From positions 32,531,777 through 32,595,776 of the forward strand of contig CM042965.1 in assembly GCA_023678885.1 (NCBI GenBank): a DNA stretch of 64,000 nt. The letters run 5' to 3'. Source of the DNA: Pogostemon cablin. Taxonomy: Eukaryota > Streptophyta > Magnoliopsida > Lamiales > Lamiaceae. This document shows, one piece after another, positions 21,301-33,040 of this stretch. A program made the position numbers and the translations under genes. Each line of letters starts with the position of its first letter. Position 1 is the first letter of the stretch. The notes beneath the pieces are model-generated. The model was not told the DNA's origin, did no database searches, and worked only from the letters and a program-made list of their open reading frames with translations.

Positions 21301-24300
21301 CACATCAATGGCATTCATTTCAACATCAGCAACAGCAAGGGCCTTCGATGGGTTCCCACTCAGTAGTTTAACCAAGGCAGCGATAGCGGCGTGCTGCTCC
21401 TTCTCCAAACCTGTGCTTAAAATTTCCACTAAAGGCAGGACGGCTTGCCGTGCTGAGTCCGCATTTCGCACATGATCAGCAGAAAACAAGTTCTCCAAGG
21501 CTTTAGCAGCACTATATCGAGCTGCTCTTCCACCTAAGCGCAAAACTGCTACGAGTTGACTAACTGCACCAAATGCAGAGTCATGCCTTCTTATCTCAGC
21601 TGTGCTGAACAGAATGCCAAGTAAGTCAGTAGCAGCTTCCTCATATGCATCTTGTGGGCCAAGAGAAAGATACTTTGTCAACCCTTCCAAGGCTCCTGCC
21701 TCTACCATTGCAATTTGATTAGAAGGGCAATCCGTAGCAAGTTGTATTAGAAGTCCCAGAGAAAGAAAAGGTGCTCCCGGACGATCTGGAATAGGTTTAA
21801 GCAAATCTACTAGTGCTGGTATAGCTTTCCTAGAAGTAGCACCAACTCTAATATCATCTACCCTAAACAACCTCTCAAGGGCAACTTGATCAGGATAAGA
21901 AATCAAATTAAAGTCCTCGGCTAATTCTAAAAGGTCACGTATGTCCTCATCGGCACAGCCAAGCAAAGAAATGAGTCCTGTCGCTGCTCCTGAATTTGCG
22001 ACCGAGAGAAGAGTTCCCCTGCTGCCGTTGCAAACAAGACTGGCCACAGCTTGGGCAGCAAAATATCTGCTTGCCCCCTCTTCTGATCTCAACAGTGTAG
22101 CAAGAACTGGAATAGTTTTCATAGTTTCGTGTGAGCGTATTATCTCTCTATCATGGAATAGAATTGCTAATAGTAATGCACAAATCCATATGCTACAGTC
22201 CTCTTTATAATCAGCCTGCAAAATATTTTTAAAAAAAAATCACCTTTTTTTTTTCAGAATTAACAGCCAATTTTGTAATCATGAGTAATTGGAAAATTTA
22301 TGAGAACTGCTTTTGCAATATCAAGAACTTTTTCATGGATGACCACCAGGCTAAAATAGGAATGGTGCATTACAAGGAAAGAGAGAAGAGTGAGAGAAAT
22401 CGAGTACCTGTGTATGCTGAGACGAAAATTCAGAAATTCTATCAGTAAGAGCCTCAATTGCACCAGCTTCCATGATCTCAGCTTTACTTCTGTCATCGTG
22501 ATTAGCAAGAGCAGAAAGAAGCCATATTGCAATATTGGTACCACTAATGACTGATGTATTTCTCTCGGAGGCATTTCTATTTGCTTCTTCTTCAATAATC
22601 CTGGAGACACTTACAACATCCTGGTTTTCCACATCTCCAACTTGAGTATACTTTGACGAAGTTAACATTCCAACAAGAGAATGGATCAGTGAAGCACCCA
22701 GATTAGATCCGTTTAAATCTTCAACTAATCGTTGATGATTAACTTTTTCAGTGCAGACAAGAAGGGCAGCTCCTCCAATTTTAACCCTTGCATTTGAGGA
22801 ATTGATAACCCTTCTAGTGATAGATGAAATGCATCCACTAGCACAGGAAATTGTGTTCCCAAGAATTAACGGCTGAGCTCGGGAGAGCCTAGATAGTATT
22901 TCGATAGCTTTATCCTGCAATATTGGCGTGGCATCAGTAATACATATAACTATTGGGGCAATACTACTTGGATGTTCAGCATGAGCAGCCCAAGCAGGTT
23001 TCACGTGCCCAATATCTGCAACAGATCTTGAAAGAAAAGCCAGTGCATCCAATGCCTCTGATGCAGCAACGGATCCACTGTCAGCGGTTTCCAGGAATGA
23101 AACCATAGCCAGAACTGTTCCATTACGATTTACACACTCGGTTAAAGCAGAATCAATAAGACGAGATCGGAGAAGACGTGCAATTGCTGCTGATGCATGA
23201 GTTTTTCCAGCATTTGAGCCTTCACGCAGAACTCTTGTAGCAGGTAAAATAATTTCTTCCAAGACAGCTTTCTCTGAAGCTTCACTGTCTAAAAGGAGAT
23301 TTGCCAAAGCACAAACTGCTTGCTCTGCCACCTGCAGCACTGAAGAATTAGCAAGCACCACCAACAAAGGTAAAGCATCTCGAGCTACAGTGGCCACATC
23401 ACGGTTCACTTTAACTGAAAGAAATATAGCAGCAAGGCACCGGGAGGCTTCCACTAAGATGTTTTCAGATTCATAGCTTAAAAGTTTCATCACTGACAAA
23501 AGAGCCTTAACAGCAATGTTAGTTTCACGCAAGTCCTTTCTGAGACCAAAGATTCCAGTAAGAGCTAGAGCAGACTTTGCCTGAGTTTCTTCCTTCACAG
23601 AGCTTAATATTTTTATCATTGTCTCAATTGCATCATTTGATGCGCTACCTTCACGTACCAAATCATTCAAAGGGGCCACACAAAGCAAGCTTTTTAGTGC
23701 GTCCAAGACATAAACTTTGGATTCAGGCAAGTCGCTGACTAATAATGCAGTGAGTTGGCTGACTGTTGCTGAATCTGATTTGTGAATCAAATGATTCAAA
23801 GTCTTAGCAGCAATCTCCTTCCCGTTGGGGCTTCCATTCTTTAGCAGCCAGAGTAAAGCAGGAACAGCATCAGCACTTTCAACACAGGCACGTATATCTT
23901 CACTATGGTTACAGAGGTTCCCAAGGATGGTTGCGGAATCTTCTTTAGCTTTTGCAGACCCAGTTTCCAGAATCTGAACAAGTGGAGGTATACCACCAGC
24001 AGCAGTAATAGCCCATTTACTTTCATCGTTCTCATGGGACAGAAGGCAAAGTAATGCAACAGCACATTCTTGTTGCTGCTCTGATGAAAGACCAAGAAGA
24101 GATATTAAAAGCTGAATTCCTTCACGACCTTGAAGGGCCTGCCATAAAGGACCTTGGTTGTTGCAGAGAATGAGAAGGGACCTTATCAACTCTTCCTGAA
24201 CTTCATTTGTGGCCATTGTAATTAAACCAATGAGTAGCCTTTTCGCATCAGAATTTTCAAGCTTGCTTGCTAATATTCCATTCCCATACAAACCGGCAAG

Positions 24301-27300
24301 GGCTTCTACTGTACGCTCTTGGACCAAATATGGTACCTGAGATTTGAACTGCTGTATCAATGTCGTCTCTATCTCCATGGGATCTGATGGTCTAGCATAT
24401 TCAGCTTTATTGTCGTATATCATTAAAGCGGAAGCTATTGCGCCCAATGTGTCAGCTACTTGTGCAGGAGAAGAACACGACTCAAGGCTTTGACCAAGAC
24501 TGGAAATGACATTTGACAAGCCCCCAGATATGTTTGCAAGAGCACACATTGCATTCTCTTGCAAAGCTTGGGCGAACTCACCCTGCATGAATTCTTTAGA
24601 AGGGGCAATTGTAGCATTTATTAGAACAGGAATACCATTGGACTTAGCTATCTCCGCCCTGGCTTCTTTGGATTGTGCAGAAAGAGATTTAAGGGCATAT
24701 GCAGCTTCTGCTCTCACTGAAGCTTCATTTTCAGACCCAAGTAACTTAAGAAGCAGTTTAGTGGCTTCTGCACCCAAGATTTTAGAACAAACAGATGCAT
24801 CTTCCATCATCATGCTTGCCAAGAGAAAGCACACATTTGCTTGAGTACTTAATTGGCCTGCTGTAAGCAATTTGACAAGTATATCAACTCCTCCAGCTTG
24901 AATGGTTGAAGGCCAAAATCCATCAGTGCTGCTAGAAAGATTGCGCAAAGCACCTGTTAGCAAGTTATCAACCACATTCCCAGCCTTAAGTCCCTTGTGT
25001 AGTTGTTCCCACAATACAGGGACGACTCCTTCGGTAGAAAAGATCTTTGAGCCAACATGATCTTTAGTACCACCTTGTGACACAGCATATATGGTCTTCG
25101 CTGCTGCAATTTGACCTTCTCTTGAGTTTGACTTGAGAAGACCAAGCAGTGGGGGAATGCAACCTCCTAGTAATACTCTGACCCGCAATTCATTCTCTTT
25201 GCACAGGGAGCCTAACACTGAAGCAGCCTGTATCTTTATCTCAAATGATCCAGACCGAAGAAGGGATACCAGAACTGGTACCGCTTGAGAATGGGATCCA
25301 ACAGCCCCAAAAGCACTTTCCCGTGTATTTATTAGCTCAAGTAATTGCCCCAAGCAATTCTCTTTTTCTTGTGATGAAGAGGAACTCTGGCGCAATTTCT
25401 CAATACATTGTGCAACACTTGCTAGTGTCCCATCTGAATCCTCCATGCCACTCCTATCTCTGCAGGTAATGAGACATTATGAATACCATCAGAATTAAAC
25501 ATTAACAGATCGTTATTACAGTGAAGTAGCTCATGATATTAACAAATTTCTACATATTAAAATGGAACTACTAATGCTTCGATAAATGAAATATCTACGT
25601 TGGCATAACCCAAATATTCAACTGAAGTCTAGGTTCTAGTAAAACATGGATAATCAAATGTCATACCAAATCTAGTGATAGGAACCAAAATTAGGGTTCA
25701 CTGTTGACGGGGGCGCGGGGGCGGGCTTAGGTCCACTATCCATGGGTTGACCTTATTTATTTTAATTATATTTATGTTTAGGGCTTGAGCCCATTGTTCG
25801 TGGGTTGGGCTTATTTATTTTAATTATGTTTTTGTTTAGGCCTTTAGGGTTTTGGTTTCCTTTTTTTATTAAATTATTATTGGATTTTGGGCAGACGGAG
25901 TTTTCCGTTTGTTTGGGCAAACGGTGTTACCGTTTGATTTTCTTTTTCTTATTTTTCTGTTCTTATCATCTAGCATGTAGAAGGAGGCAAAGGACCCTCA
26001 GTGAATTACGGAGATAGTAGAACTTAGAGAAATTTACATTTGGATCTATCCACTTATTCACCTTCTATGCATAGTGCTAATGTGTAGATTTTTTTACAAT
26101 AACTTATTTAGACACAAAAGAATTTCTGTTAAGAGGGCCAAAATGCAAGTTTAGCTTCCTATCTAAGTCCATATTCACTAAATATATTGTTTCTTTCACA
26201 ATGCAAGTTTTTGGTTTTGTTATGTTATAATTTATCAACGTATTCCTAATATAATAGACAGTGAAGCAACATGTTGTGCTTTGTGGTTTGCTTTTCCTCT
26301 ACAATTCGTATTTGCTTTAAGAAGTAAAGACAATAAAATGTTTAAATTGTATCAGTTGGTAATGAAAGAGATAATGAGAGAAAATTCTAAAGGTCAAATA
26401 TTTAAGGAAAAATAGAGCTGAACGGATTCAAATAAACTAGATGCTATCATACACACATTCAACATCTGATTATTTTAACATAGACATGACCACGTACTAT
26501 GTCCATTTAGTTTATACAAGATATACTATCTCTAATGAGATGGATCACTGCATTTAGATTGTAAGCTAAAGATGTGTCTTAGCTTCAGAAACGAGTACTT
26601 GGTGCTCAGAAACATCATTTCAGTTCAAAGAATGTAGAAGTGACATAATATAATGAGATTTAAACAAGTTATAGGCTATAGCAACTCAAAATATACATTA
26701 AAAAAAAATTAATCTTTCGCACAAAGCAAGAAAAATCTCTTGACAAACCTAGAACTCGTTTTCAAGAGTGAATGGGGGGTTGGAAGCTCTGGATCATGAA
26801 GTCTAGCTTCACCGTTTCTTGCCTACAACAGAAAACAACAATGATGAACTACTAAATATATACATTATACAAGAACACAACCATAAAGTTCATGGATTAA
26901 AAATGTGGTAATAGTATAATATGCAACCAAGCTAACAATATAAAAGTTGCACAGAGAAGAAGCACACTGAAAAAAATGGTACTGTACAATACTATACAAT
27001 TACTACTAATTTTCAAGATGGTTAACCAGCCAGTCAAGATCTTCTTCTAATCTCTTGGAGGAAACAAAATGTGGTAACTCTTTGAAGTACACAAAACACA
27101 GGGAACTATGCTACTACCGAAATACAAGAAATCCTAGTTCCTTGAGAATACACTCTAAATTTTGAAATGCAAAAAAGGGGAAGCTAACCATCTTCATTTT
27201 AAAGAATATGATGAACTGGCATTAAGAAAACAACTGAAAGGTATAGCCTACTATAGCACAATTTATTGTTACACTCAAATTCTCAACATACATAAATGTA

Positions 27301-27573
27301 GAACACACTTCATTACAAAATAATCAATAATCAAACTACACCATGAACACTGACTGTTAGTAGTGCATGTGGTCTGAACAGTACACATAAAGACTATAAA
27401 AATCCATTAGGCCCAAGCAATTCATCAGATTTCAAATTTTTAAAACACAATTATATGACTCAGTACTACTAGTCAAATTAAAAGTTTACACTATACATAA
27501 CAATTACCAAGTCATTGGGGGCAATGGTGCTGCCATTAGTAGCACCACCCCTCCAACCCAGTGTAGCCGCCAG
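18345..27573 (-). CDS. CSI1: Cellulose synthase-interactive armadillo-repeat/C2 protein (CSI1/POM2 type)
   Basis: Seven coding exons fit with GT..AG introns and continuous phase: 27508-27573, 26749-26822, 22408-25459, 19671-22215, 19132-19586, 18585-18701, 18345-18497. Together they give about 2,153 residues, the family's usual length. Residues from about 50 to 2000 are tandem armadillo/HEAT-like helices (for example GIPPLVQILETGSAKAKED, AVCALANLLLDSEASEK). A C2 domain occupies about 2028-2137 (GTLVVIIKQGNNMRQSVGNP, then NPEWDESFSWSF, then GKVTIQIDRVVML). Known family role: linking cellulose synthase complexes at the plasma membrane to cortical microtubules, the C2 part binding lipid or microtubules. 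The first coding exon matches the family N-terminus (GWR..ATNG...NDL), but its start position is CTG at 27571-27573; see findings. The next in-frame ATG is codon 52 (25444-25446). The tail EQLP after QWSNK looks slightly longer than usual. Confidence 0.93.
25460..26748 (-). other. CSI1 intron with a GC-rich insertion
   Basis: This 1,289-bp intron separates the exon ending ...LLKTSSR from the large armadillo exon; donor GT at 26747-26748 and acceptor AG at 25460-25461. At about 25695-26020 it holds foreign-looking sequence: a GC-rich head (gggggcgcgggggcgggc), then two direct copies of a 'gggttg-cttatttattttaattat-tt-tgtttagg' phrase (about 25742-25784 and 25801-25842), then AT-rich DNA. No target duplication identified. 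Confidence 0.7.
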
Positions 27574-28262
27574 CTTTCCTGCGTGGCTGTTACCCTGATG
27601 TCCTCTCTTCAGATCCGATCCTCCCTAGATATACAACATAAGAAATAAAAGCTCTTCAATTGGATGGCGCAAATCAAATCAAGCTAGAGGAAATGACAAG
27701 ATTCTAAACTCTTCAAGGCTTCAAGAAATTCTAAGGTCATGTTAAGATATCAAATGGATTGAATAAATTGGAAGAATATTCAGTGACAGCAGTGACTGAA
27801 GCAGCTGAATCCAAGTAACAACAACATCATAAGTAGATTTCCAAGCAATTCCGAACTCGCATCAAATCAATAAGAAGGAAATAAACAAAAACCCCTTTTG
27901 AATCCCACTAATGTTCCCAGATGCAGCAGTTCTCATGTGGGCAAAAGGAATGAAACCCAATTCAAGAAAATGCAGCGAGTAGTAAGATCTAGCAGAAAAG
28001 GAGAAACCTTAGGTTGGATTCAGGGGAAGGACACGAGGATTTGTGTCTACAGCATGAATGTTGATGTAGCGTGATTTCTGGAGAGAGAGGCGGGGGAGAG
28101 TGGCATGTGGAAGTGGCGTTGGAAGGAAAGAAAAATGGTTAGTGAGATAAAGGTGTGAAAGAACGACAAAGTGACAGTGTACGGCAGAGACAGAGAGAGT
28201 ATCGCTGGAGTGGTAGAGCCGTGGCTGGGCACCGACACCTCTTTAACGGCGGCTCCCTGCAA
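27574..28262 (-). promoter_or_regulatory. CSI1 5' leader with leader intron and upstream ORFs
   Basis: The coding exon begins at 27624 after a TATATCTAG acceptor. In the intron just upstream, an in-frame TAG rules out extending the frame without splicing. A donor CCTAAG|GTTTCTCC at about 28011 would give a leader intron of roughly 390 bp and a leader exon up to about 28262. The leader contains ATGs, including a minimal ATG-CTG-TAG at about 28049-28057, all out of use for the CSI1 frame. The leader is rich in CT/GA runs. The transcription start is not determinable. Confidence 0.5.
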
Positions 28263-28282
28263 CGGCTTCAGCGGCTTCGGCT

Positions 28283-28423
28283 TTATTGAATTTTTATCTT
28301 ATCCTATTACTCATCACTTACTAGTATTTTAATAGGTTTCAATTTTAATTTTATATTTTTATAAAATGAAATACTTTAAAAGTTAACATGATTTCTTTCC
28401 AATATCATACTTTATAATTTATA
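28283..28423 (-). promoter_or_regulatory. Proximal upstream region of CSI1
   Basis: Short AT-rich stretch between the leader exon and the first Stowaway MITE. No unambiguous TATA box. The MITE therefore lies within about 170 bases of the leader. Confidence 0.35.
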
Positions 28424-28677
28424 CTCCCTCCGTCTCTAAAAAGCTTGCACCCCTCTTTACGTCACGGAGATTAAGAAAGTGATAACTTTTAGGGGTATAA
28501 TGGTATTTTTATGTAATATATAAATGATAAAGTATGGTAGGTAGAGATGGTTTTTTTGTAATTAAATTGTATGGGGAAGGGTGGTTGTTTTTTACTTTTT
28601 GCTTTTTTTGGAATGTGCAAACTTTTGTGGGACAACCCAAAATGGAAAGTGTGCCATCTGAAGTGAGACGGAGGGAG
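28424..28677. mobile_element. Stowaway-type MITE upstream of CSI1
   Basis: Termini CTCCCTCCGTCTC and GAGACGGAGGGAG with TA flanks at 28422-28423 and 28678-28679. 254 bp, non-coding. Confidence 0.93.
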
Positions 28678-28800
28678 TATTATTTATTAAAAAGATCAAA
28701 ATTATTCTCAATAGTTTATTTATTAATATCGGTACAAACGCTAAGCTTGAACCGAAATTTTACTCTCCCCATGCAATAAATAATTCACGTTTATTTAATA

Positions 28801-29030
28801 CTCTCTTCGTCCCACTCAAATGATAGTTTTTGTTTTTTATATAAATAAATTAAAAGATACTATTATTTGATGTGTAATAGAGAATTGTATTAATGGAAGT
28901 GTGGGACCATATTTTAATTGTATTAATGGAAGTGTGTGGATCATATGTGTACAAAAAAAGAAAAGAGGACTCTTTGAGTGGAATGTCAAAAATGAAAAAA
29001 AAAATGACTATTTGGGTGGGAATGAGGAAG
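28801..29030. mobile_element. Degenerate Stowaway-type MITE
   Basis: Left end CTCTCTTCGTCCCACTCAAATGA faces right end TTTGGGTGGGAATGAGGAAG, bounded by TA. Inside is a tandem 'ttaatggaagtgtg' duplication (28890-28945). More diverged than the neighbouring MITE. Confidence 0.75.
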
Positions 29031-29365
29031 TATAGATTTGTGTGAACCGTCATATGGTGAGACTATTTTACATTCTCGTAATTAGTTTTCGTTTTTATAT
29101 TAGAGATATATTATTTTTTTAAAAGTGTTATCACTTTTCATATATAATATAAATTATTTATAGTATCATTATAGTTTTTCATAAATTTAGTGTCACTTAT
29201 CATTATAAAAGATATATTTTTTATTTTTTTCACGCAATTCATTCCATGAGACGGTAATCTCATATATCCTATTATATTTTGATGTTAAGATATAATTATA
29301 ATTTTATCCTTGTGGTATAAAGTATATTTCACCCCTAAAAATTAGGTTTAGTTGTCTTTTAAATA
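29031..29365. other. AT-rich intergenic stretch
   Basis: No gene; possible decayed MITE phrases (ATGAGACGGTAATCTC at about 29247), not resolved. Confidence 0.4.
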
Positions 29366-29434
29366 CTCCATCTGTCCCTGTTCTTAGTCGCATTTCTAGT
29401 AAAATATTTTTAGAGTAAGAGACTCTATCGTTAT
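29366..29434. mobile_element. Left part of a Stowaway-type MITE, cut by the LTR of element E
   Basis: CTCCATCTGTCCCTG after TA resembles the start of a Stowaway element, but no matching right end follows before the LTR begins at 29435. If E inserted into the MITE, its other half should lie beyond the right edge of the window. Confidence 0.5.
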
Positions 29435-31079
29435 TGTACACGTGTGACCAAGCAACAAAATTTATAAGTATGTCGTCCCAAGGGAAAGTAAACTCATGGT
29501 TATATCTGGATTTGTCATTGATTTATACTTTGTAAGAGTGACAAGATTGAAGGTTTGGTATTTAGACTACTTATTATTCTAATCAATTAACTAAGAATTA
29601 AACTAACAACGAAATGTATCAAATATCACACAAATGATGAATGGAATGTAGATAGAATTCACTTAAGAAGTGAGCAAGGCTAATCATAATCATGGTTAAG
29701 AATCTAGCTAGATATGCATAACTCTTGATGGTGAACTTCATTAATTTGTAGACTAAAAGCAATCACGTTTTTACCCCTAATCCTTATGGCCAAGGCAATT
29801 AGGTTCTCGACTCTTTTACAATTCTAAATCTCTTAGGATTGTGTTTAATCTCAATTCCCTTAAGGTACTATGATCATAAGTTTGGTTCTTTTCACTCAAT
29901 TTTTTAAATGTCCCCCTATGAGTGTTCTAAGCATAAGAAGGGTATGTCTTATCTCCCCTCACACTAACAGGCATGCTCATCTTAATATATGATTCAATTA
30001 AACACCTAATCATAATATTTAAATGATCATCCTAACACTATGAGTAGATAATTTAATCACACAAGTATTGAAATGAAATATGATTCATTAATCAATAAAG
30101 GAAGTCCAAAATTAACTCAATTCAACATCTAAAATCCTACATATCTAGCATTCTTTTCACCAATCATATGATTAGCCCTATTATAGGACTAGTCACTACA
30201 CATTGTGTTTAGATCAATACATTCAAAGGCTTGCTCCATTTGAGCCAAAATAAGAAAAAAATCAACAATTGAAAAGTAGATTGGCTTTTCTTTTGTGGAG
30301 AAATCCTTCCTTCTCTTCAATATGCTAACTTCTTCAATCATTGATGTTTTCCTCTTCTCAAGTGGTGGATGGATGGATTGATGGATGGATTGTTGAAGAT
30401 CAAAAGAAATGGATGGATCAAATGTATGAAGATGAATCAAATGGATTTAGTATGTGAAAAATATGGTGTGGAGTGTGTGTAACTGCTCTAATTCTGATCT
30501 CTTTTTGAATTTTCGCACAAGTCATCATTTTATATCACTTAGGGGCCTTCTAAAAACTTCCGAAAAATTATGAAATTTGCACTGTCTTTTGCACCTACAC
30601 GGGCCGTGTAGCAGCGCACGACTCGTGTATTGCACACCTAGTTTGGCATGTTGTGCATGCTCCCACACACGGCCTCTCCCATGGGCGTGTAGCATTTTCT
30701 GACGATCTCTAACAGGCCCGTGTTCTGCACATGGGGCGTGCACTAGTGCACGACTCGTGTGCCAGAACACGGCCTTTCTCATGGGCGAGCTCGGCATTCT
30801 GATGCTCGAACATGTCCACCTCGGACAGGCTCATGTTCCGCACGCGACTGCCCGTGTCCGAGCGTGCCCTGTTCTTCCTTCTCCGTTTTACTCCCGACTT
30901 CATTTTTCTTCATTTTTAACCTGTTTTGCACATATTTAAACTCATTTATACATTTCTATTAATCCATACCACATTTCTCATTATTACATAAACTCCACCA
31001 AAAGACATAAATACGGACAAAAATATCCGAAAATCCACAAACAAAGGCACTCAAATCTTGGTGAAAATGACAACGATCA
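29435..31079 (-). repeat. 3' LTR of Gypsy/Athila-type element E
   Basis: On the minus strand the LTR starts TGATCGTTGTCATTTTCACC, directly after a polypurine tract (TTTGGGGGAT, 31080-31089), and runs to about 29435 (...CGTGTACA). The candidate target half-duplication is GTTAT at 29430-29434. Minus-strand TATA-like TATAAAA is at 30528-30534, with CCATCCATCC-type leader repeats after it (30363-30395) and a palindrome array upstream at 30590-30870. The left boundary is inferred from TG and from LTR layout, not from a matched partner. Confidence 0.72.
30590..30870. repeat. U3 palindrome array (ACACGGGCCGTGT / GCACGACTCGTG words)
   Basis: A cluster of CACGG(G/C)CCGTG and CACGACTCGTG palindromes and half-sites, e.g. 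30597-30609, upstream of the TATA box of this LTR. The layout is as in 13339-13680, but with a different word. Confidence 0.82.
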
Positions 31080-32682
31080 ATCCCCCAAACTTAAAATGTT
31101 GTTCGTCCTCGAACAACGAAAAATAATAAACAAGATGAGTAATTTTCACCTAGAAAAACATCTAACGAACATAAACCACAACACATCACAAGTAATAAGG
31201 ACTACATATTCACATTAAGTATTCCTACAACTTCAAACTTATAACATGAAAGATTAACAAGTTCAATCTTAAGAATGACAAAAGAGTAATCAAACCCCTT
31301 TTAATCCAAGCCTCTCATAGGATATCAAATTCACTTAACACTCTATGGATTAGGGTTTTGAACAACACTCATCAACCGGTTAGAACTGACTCACCATAGG
31401 CTTGCTTATGGTCTATGTTCACAAGCCGCCCTAGTTTCGATAAATGATCAAATAGGTCTTTATCTTAGGATGTAATGTTTAGGCTCTTTGGTAGGGTAGG
31501 AAACTTTGGGTAATAGTGACTATTCAAGTGTAGATACTCTAAGAGATGATTATTTTCTCCAACTTCCTCACTTTCAAGCTTCCTCCCTTTGTCAATTTGT
31601 TTAAAGCATTAAATATTAACATACCATGGATTTATTGAGCTTTTTTTTAATGGCATACCTCTTTTCTTTGACTTTTGTATTCCTTGAGCATATTTTATGA
31701 TTTTGCTCCTTTTCCACTTTTGTTGAAGTTGCACTTACTTTTAACTTGAGCTCTTTCATCCTTTTTCTTGATTTCACCTTTCTTCCATTTACTTGCACAT
31801 TTTTCCACATCTTCCCTTGTAAAACATTATCATCCTCAATTACCCACACATAGGTTACATATATAAGGCTCAAGTGGGTTTCAAGGCTTGTATTGTGCTT
31901 AAATCACAAAGAAAAGGCATATAGGCTCAAATTGGCTAGCCAGGGATAATGTTTTAGGTAAGGAATTTTATGGCTATGACTTCATTTAACAAGGATGACC
32001 TAAGATCATATCACATATTTTAACCATTCGGGCTTCGTTCCTATAGTTCATGAGCAAGTTTTAGTTTGTCTAAGTACAACCGGTACTCTCATCAATAATT
32101 AATCATAGAGGCACGGTTGAGGCTCAACTCTCAAAAACTTTTGTTTGGATCAAAAGAAACACAATTACCCTCCATACTTCTCAAAATTGAACAATTTATG
32201 TAATCCATGTCACAATTTTTAATTAGTAGAAAACATTAATATGTTTGCCATCACCCATCACAAACAATACATTATAGCTCACATTCAAAAACACTCAACA
32301 CCTTCCCAAAATATATCACCAAACCAATCCTTACAAGAATAAAAATAACAAACATAACACAAGATCAAATACTCACCAAACAAGCAACATAACAAACACA
32401 TAACATACATGACTAGATTCATTCATCTCAAAATATCAAAGCACATCAATTCACATCCATAACAAGTAAGATCAAATTCCCATCACAACCAAATTATGAA
32501 AATCAAACCAAAATACCAAAAATAAAGAAAATTAAATCGCATAAAACTGAAAATAAAATCCCAAAGTAAACCTCCCAAAACCAAACAATTAAGTACAATC
32601 CAATCCAAATCTACCGAATCAAATCAAGTCTAAAAATTCTTCAAATGAACTACTAAAAGTGATAGGTGCTAAAATGACTCCC
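31080..32682 (-). other. 3' non-coding region of element E
   Basis: It begins at the polypurine tract (plus-strand ATCCCCCAAACTT) and runs to the gag stop at 32683-32685. C/A-rich on the plus strand, no supported gene; small frames such as 31616-31873 lack motifs. Length about 1.6 kb, comparable to the 3' non-coding regions of A and B. Confidence 0.6.
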
Positions 32683-32703
32683 TCATGGCTCCGGAGGTGG
32701 AGG
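32683..32703 (-). pseudogene. Element E Gag, C-terminal tip
   Basis: The last residues of the gag frame, a proline run and stop (PPPPPEP, TGA at 32683-32685). The frame continues at 42036-42133 once the solo LTR and its TGGAT duplication are removed. Confidence 0.6.
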
Positions 32704-32930
32704 TGGATTGATTAGTGTGAAAATCTGCGTGTTTTAGAGTCTGATTTAGCACCATTGTGTAGAATTTATATCCATATTTGAGCATCTAATTAACAAATTT
32801 TCAGGAGTTCTTTATATGGTTGGAAAACTAAGGAAGAGAGGATCGCGTGAGCGCAAAAATCACCTCAATCGGAGATCGAATGAAGAAGTTATGAGCAAAA
32901 CCGTGAGGTCGCGCAGGCTGCCAATGGGTG

Positions 32931-33040
32931 GCACGACCCGTGCCACATTTGGCACGACTCGTGCCGACCACCAGCAAGCACCCATGCAGCACGACATGCC
33001 TGGCATGACTCGTGCGGTAGGTGGCACGACTCGTGCCAAT
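32931..33040. repeat. U3 palindrome array (GGCACGACTCGTGCC word)
   Basis: GGCACGACCCGTGCC at 32931-32945 and GGCACGACTCGTGCC at 32952-32966, then half-copies to 33040, all upstream of the TATA box at 33149. Confidence 0.88.

Noticed and set aside
22351..22407. Extension of the large armadillo frame past 22408 (ending ...FPCNAPFLF)
   Set aside because: This is read-through into the intron. The GT donor at 22406-22407 and the AG acceptor at 22216-22217 join TQ to ADYKEDCSIW, which fits the family.
28047..28262. 71-codon minus-strand frame upstream of CSI1
   Set aside because: Lies in the candidate 5' leader, with no recognisable domain; kept only as a possible upstream ORF.
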